From positions 1 to 33,857 of the forward strand of contig QEOQ01000331.1 of the NCBI GenBank assembly GCA_010279815.1: DNA of 33,857 nt, in the 5' to 3' direction. The notes below the pieces were generated by a model that was not told the DNA's origin, did no database searches, and saw nothing but the letters and a program-made list of their open reading frames with translations. This document shows positions 33,541 through 33,857 of this stretch, piece after piece. Origin of the DNA: Brachionus plicatilis (taxonomy: Eukaryota; Rotifera; Eurotatoria; Ploima; Brachionidae). Numbering within the stretch: the stretch's first letter is position 1; every line of letters starts with the position of its first letter. The position numbers and the translations under genes are program-made.

Positions 33541-33857
33541 ATGAATCAAGTAATTAAAATAAAACAATTGATTTTTTATTTTAAATGATTCAATTGTAAG
33601 AGACCTTCAAATGATGCTTTAATACTTGTTTTTGGCCCTACGAACTTATTTGTAATGAACTCTATTTATAACAATTGCTTGAGAAACACAAATGATTTCA
33701 AAATAATCGAAAATTTTAAAGATGATTTAGAAAACAAATTAAAAAATGCCCAAAACGGTATAAGAAAAATAATATTCACATCAAGTTTTTCGGATTGTAA
33801 ATCTGTCATATCTAAATGCGAAGTCATAATTTACATTCATTTATCTGAAGAGAAATT
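33541..33857 (+). CDS. Start of an unrecognised gene, cut by the window edge
   Basis: An uninterrupted frame runs from 33601 to the right edge (85 codons) and reads RPSNDALILVFGPTNLFVMN..., ending ...CEVIIYIHLSEEK, with balanced, protein-like composition unlike the surrounding AT-rich DNA. Upstream, ATGAATCAA at 33541-33549 followed by GTAATT and, 51 nt on, TTGTAAG gives an intron of the size usual here (33550-33600) and joins in phase 0 as MNQ-RPSN. The nine-base first exon is therefore a guess. A later in-frame ATG lies at 33652. The VFGPT segment faintly recalls a nucleotide-binding loop but lacks Gly-Lys-Ser/Thr. I do not recognise the family. Confidence 0.5.

Noticed and set aside
1..33857. 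CRISPR arrays, bacterial operons, phage or viral genes
   Set aside because: No regularly spaced repeats, no bacterial-type genes and no viral hallmark proteins were seen. All recognisable genes are intron-bearing or animal-type.

Overview
The window is AT-rich animal nuclear DNA (I estimate roughly a quarter G+C by eye). Every gene I could read is a metazoan or eukaryotic one interrupted by very short spliceosomal introns of about 49-60 nt. The gene set (a Sidekick cell-adhesion receptor, a Vestigial-like co-factor, alpha-SNAP, the NatB subunit NAA20, mitochondrial COX11, tRNA deaminase ADAT1, an SDR16C-type dehydrogenase) shows an invertebrate animal. The low G+C, the tiny uniform introns and the compact clusters recall a rotifer (Brachionus-like) or another small spiralian; that placement is inference only.

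Layout. 1-2197: repeat-rich DNA with two foldback palindromes and a dead LINE 3' end, probably inside a sidekick intron. 2198-10122 (minus): the 5' four coding exons of sidekick (1740 residues: signal peptide, 6 Ig, about 10 FN3); its 3' end lies left of the window. 10123-16090: long AT-rich intergenic DNA with one tRNA-derived SINE. 16091-17177 (plus): complete alpha-SNAP, five exons. 18138-18916 (minus): complete NAA20, six exons, convergent with alpha-SNAP. 19925-21484 (minus): a vestigial/VGLL homologue, three exons. 21485-25027: intergenic DNA with Tc1/mariner-type MITE remnants. 25028-31189 (minus): a tight head-to-tail cluster SDR > ADAT1 > COX11 with gaps of only 200 and 101 bp. 33541-33857 (plus): the start of an unrecognised gene cut by the right edge.

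The genes do not form one pathway. The SDR-ADAT1-COX11 spacing, together with splice-acceptor-like sequence directly before the ADAT1 and COX11 start codons, makes a spliced-leader operon possible. Other points worth a look are two GC-AG introns (one splits the codon of a zinc-binding cysteine in ADAT1), an SDR whose catalytic tyrosine is replaced by asparagine, and six introns of exactly 50 nt. I found no convincing wholly new biological system. Exon models were made by hand from reading frames, splice signals and family conservation.
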